Notes under the pieces: generated by a model | What the model was told of the DNA's origin: nothing | Seen by the model: only the letters and a program-made list of their open reading frames with translations | The model's database searches: none | Shown here: piece after piece, positions 63,325 through 64,000 of the stretch | How positions within the stretch are numbered: the stretch's first letter is position 1 | How the letters are laid out: each line of letters begins with the position of its first letter | Source: Hanleya hanleyi | Lineage: Eukaryota > Mollusca > Polyplacophora > Lepidopleurida > Hanleyidae | Length of the DNA stretch: 64,000 nucleotides | Direction of reading: 5' to 3' | NCBI GenBank assembly: GCA_036873755.1 | Contig: JAVTVY010020585.1 | Span: 1 to 64,000, forward strand | Translations under genes and position numbers: made by a program

Positions 63325-63686
63325 TCATCGGGGACGCGAGAGCGAGCAGGGCATGACAGCCGTCTCCCTGCCCGAGGCCTCGCTTGCAGGCAAGGTTCGT
63401 TCAGCCGATGTCAGTGGTAGATTCTCCTTGTCTGATTTCTTTGCCATCACATTCTGATTGTTCTTAGGTTTGATGGTTGGAATAGCTGTTCTCTTTAGTT
63501 TTGGTTTGTACCCGAATTCAACTGCTACGCCGTTGAGGTCCTCGAATGACCCTTTTTCCACACCCTCGTGTTGCGTACCAATTTCGTCCAATTTGCAGCG
63601 ATTTTCTCGTCTTTAGGCCACAAATGAATACTAACGCCGTCATCTGTAGTAAAACTGCAACCTCCCACTACAGAGCGTCGCGGCAT
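63325..63686 (-). pseudogene. THAP zinc-finger domain fragment
   Basis: From the ATG at 63686 the minus strand reads MPRRSVVGGCSFTTDDGVSI, LWPKDEKIAANWTKLVRNTR, then in another frame SFEDLNGVAVEFG and KLKRTAIPTIKP. That is the THAP order: start, first Cys, FPKDE, W, K..R, then FE and LK..AIPTI. The second Cys-x-x-His pair that should lie between W and FED is deleted together with a frame change. The basic stretch and stop follow at 63325. It cannot fold as a normal THAP finger. Confidence 0.75.
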
Positions 63687-64000
63687 CTTTAACAAATGAT
63701 GCCGCGATACTCCGAAAATCTCCAGAAATCAGCAGCTACTTATGACTGTGGTATACGGCTTTAACATAGAGACTACAAGATGGCTCTCCCCTCCGTGACG
63801 TCACAGCTCGAATTGACAGGAGAGCGATTTTCACCTTTCAAACGGCAATATCTCGCCAACCAGACGGCACATAATTATAAAAATCGAATTGAAAGGACTA
63901 TTTTTTTTTATATTTTTGACCTCGGATCGTTTGGGTTGACCTTTAAAGCGACTTGTTAGGAGGTTACAAACTCTGACAATTGGGAAAATGTTGCCACGAA

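Larger units (their letters stand above)
62306..63942. mobile_element. Kolobok-like TTAA transposon, internally deleted
   Basis: TTAA at 62302-62305 and 63943-63946 flanks inverted ends AGGTCGACCCAAACG and, reversed from the right, AGGTCAACCCAAACG. A TTAA target is used by Kolobok and piggyBac. The minus-strand THAP fragment inside favours Kolobok, whose transposases carry THAP domains. The plus strand has an acidic first exon, so the element carried two convergent genes. No catalytic core is left. Confidence 0.72.

Overview
The window is animal genomic DNA, most likely from a gastropod mollusc. Genes are split by GT-AG introns, and almost everything else is mobile or repetitive. The mollusc call rests on two SINE-like elements (27172-27405 and 38328-38574) that end in an ACTC-rich tail of the kind I remember as abundant in abalone-type genomes. 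It is an inference from memory, not a database result.

Two host genes can be built exon by exon. CFAP144 (FAM183 family, a ciliary axoneme protein) lies on the + strand at 7846-11478 in 4 exons. A palindromic RFX/X-box-like motif sits 152 bp upstream of its ATG. EBP2 (EBNA1BP2, a nucleolar factor for large-subunit ribosome assembly) lies on the - strand from 48284 down to 13128 in 9 exons. It encodes 288 residues, all intron phases agree, and in-frame stops lie upstream of the ATG. The genes are tail to tail with about 1.2 kb between their poly(A) signals. As I recall, the human genes are also neighbours in this arrangement on chromosome 1p34.

EBP2 is about 35 kb long because its introns hold repeats. 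Intron 8 has a 2.1 kb element with a hairpin end and a ~157-bp tandem core, plus a LINE remnant. Intron 7 has a 6.8 kb array of 70-bp units with higher-order structure. Intron 6 has a SINE with a 5S-rRNA-like head. Intron 5 has an 82-bp tandem repeat. Intron 3 has a 4.8 kb second copy of the hairpin-ended element and a pogo-type MITE. Intron 2 has a 52-bp satellite beside exon 3, a SINE with a 13-bp target duplication, and a 6.8 kb DIRS retrotransposon. Intron 1 has fold-back elements and a second copy of the MITE.

Left of CFAP144 (1-6055) lie a second DIRS element, cut by the window edge, and next to it a 989-bp element with perfect 69-bp inverted ends around an open reading frame for a Ulp1-type cysteine protease. 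Right of EBP2 come a hAT remnant (48521-49269), a perfect-arm palindrome (50639-50756), an 8.3 kb Ty3/gypsy-type LTR element with 2.5 kb LTRs that has lost most of pol and duplicated part of gag (52282-60612), a MITE, two tRNA-like stretches, and a Kolobok-like TTAA element carrying a THAP fragment and an acidic first exon (62306-63942).

Apart from the two host genes and the Ulp1 frame, every protein-coding signal I could recognise is a transposon remnant with frameshifts or deletions.
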